Shown here: positions 63,684-64,000 of the stretch, in pieces
Numbering within the stretch: the stretch's first letter is position 1
How the letters are laid out: each line of letters begins with the position of its first letter
Source of the DNA: Deinococcus hopiensis KR-140
GTDB lineage: Bacteria > Deinococcota > Deinococci > Deinococcales > Deinococcaceae
Direction: 5' to 3'
Length of the DNA: 64,000 nt
Assembly: GCF_900176165.1 (NCBI RefSeq)
Contig: NZ_FWWU01000010.1
Location: forward strand, 124,001 to 188,000
Program-made: the position numbers and the translations under genes
The notes under the pieces: model-generated
Seen by the model: the letters and a program-made list of their open reading frames with translations, nothing else
Told to the model about the DNA's origin: nothing
Databases searched by the model: none

Positions 63684-64000
63684 TTATGTGGAGGCAGTCA
63701 ATTGCTCCTGAAGGAAGGTCATCAGCTGGCCCACGGTCGGTGCGTCGAGGGCGAAGCGTGCGCCGGCCGTCTCGAAGAGTTCCGGGAGGGGCCGAGTGTT
63801 GCCGAGCGAGAGCGCCTGTTTGTACTGCTTCAGGGCCAGACCCGGGTCCTGTCGGGCGTTTTGCCAAATTTGTAGTGCGCCAATCCAAGCGAGCGAATAC
63901 TCAATCAGGTACAAGGGGTAAGCAAAGATATGCACGAACTGCCACCCTTTGGCCCGCACATCCTCCAGCCCTTCCCAGTTCACGCCGGGGCTGAAGCGCT
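63684..64000 (-). CDS. pepF: Oligoendopeptidase F (M3 peptidase), C-terminus, partial
   Basis: The last 105 or so residues of an M3-family metallopeptidase; the gene runs off the window edge at 64000. NWEGLEDVRAKGWQFVHIFA, YPLYLIEYSLAWIGALQIWQ and YKQALSLGNTRPLPELFETA are the typical end of PepF-type oligoendopeptidases, where the conserved tyrosines line the active site. The HExxH zinc motif lies outside the window. Confidence 0.8.
   Translation of the reverse strand, partial: RFSPGVNWEGLEDVRAKGWQFVHIFAYPLYLIEYSLAWIGALQIWQNARQDPGLALKQYKQALSLGNTRPLPELFETAGARFALDAPTVGQLMTFLQEQLTAST

Overview
The window looks like part of a large GC-rich Deinococcus replicon, most likely a megaplasmid. Reasons: a solitary 5S rRNA gene that reads like the Deinococcus 5S; several start codons preceded by a TANNNT -10 box only 6-7 bases away (leaderless starts, common in this genus); a plasmid-type replication initiator next to a nine-iteron array; and two separate ParA-based partition loci. 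Genus and plasmid status are inferences; no search was run.

Layout. 1-16 kb: accessory genes among decayed sequence: a DUF402 protein, an IS66-type transposase remnant, a beta-propeller lipoprotein, a nudK/DUF4406 pair divergent from a DeoR regulator, an IS4-type element with a frameshifted transposase, a nucleotidyltransferase-like protein, an MFS transporter, a YbjN-like secreted protein, a secreted-protein pair (one copy decayed), a GAF protein and an aldo/keto reductase. 16.8-18.6 kb: parAB locus 1, with a palindrome upstream. 19-21.5 kb: MFS exporter divergent from an ArsR-like regulator. 22-23.6 kb: a decayed iscB (RNA-guided nuclease) element. 23.8-31.5 kb: two small membrane proteins, a very large multi-sensor histidine kinase overlapping a response regulator, and a GGDEF-EAL protein. 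33.2-34.9 kb: a second-type RpoD-like sigma factor behind a self-contained promoter-5S-terminator unit. 35.4-36.8 kb: an intact IS3-family element with a -1 frameshift site, inserted inside a short repeat element. 37.4-46 kb: a sulfite-oxidase-like molybdoenzyme, a fructoselysine-type catabolic operon (GntR, SIS deglycase, PfkB kinase, substrate-binding protein), an oxidoreductase, and a hydrolase/regulator pair. 48.5-49.6 kb: partition locus 2, parA plus a ribbon-helix-helix partner, with repeated motifs that run through the coding sequence. 51-60.4 kb: HTH-containing hypothetical protein, decayed esterase, molybdopterin oxidoreductase, decayed IS607-type tnpA/tnpB, TetR and a DHFR-like reductase. 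60.8-64 kb: MOSC protein, iteron origin, split repA, and the C-terminus of an M3 peptidase (oligoendopeptidase F) running off the edge.

Two short non-coding repeat families recur. Family 1 (about 120 bp, ends GCATTTGTC/GGACAAATGC) has six copies, one split by the IS3 element. Family 2 (about 130 bp, one end a covarying hairpin) has three full and three partial copies. Together with relics of IS66, IS4, iscB and IS607 elements and at least six broken genes, they show an actively rearranging accessory replicon. The strongest leads are the stand-alone 5S unit beside a sigma factor, the RHH partition gene that carries its own candidate binding sites, and the two repeat families.
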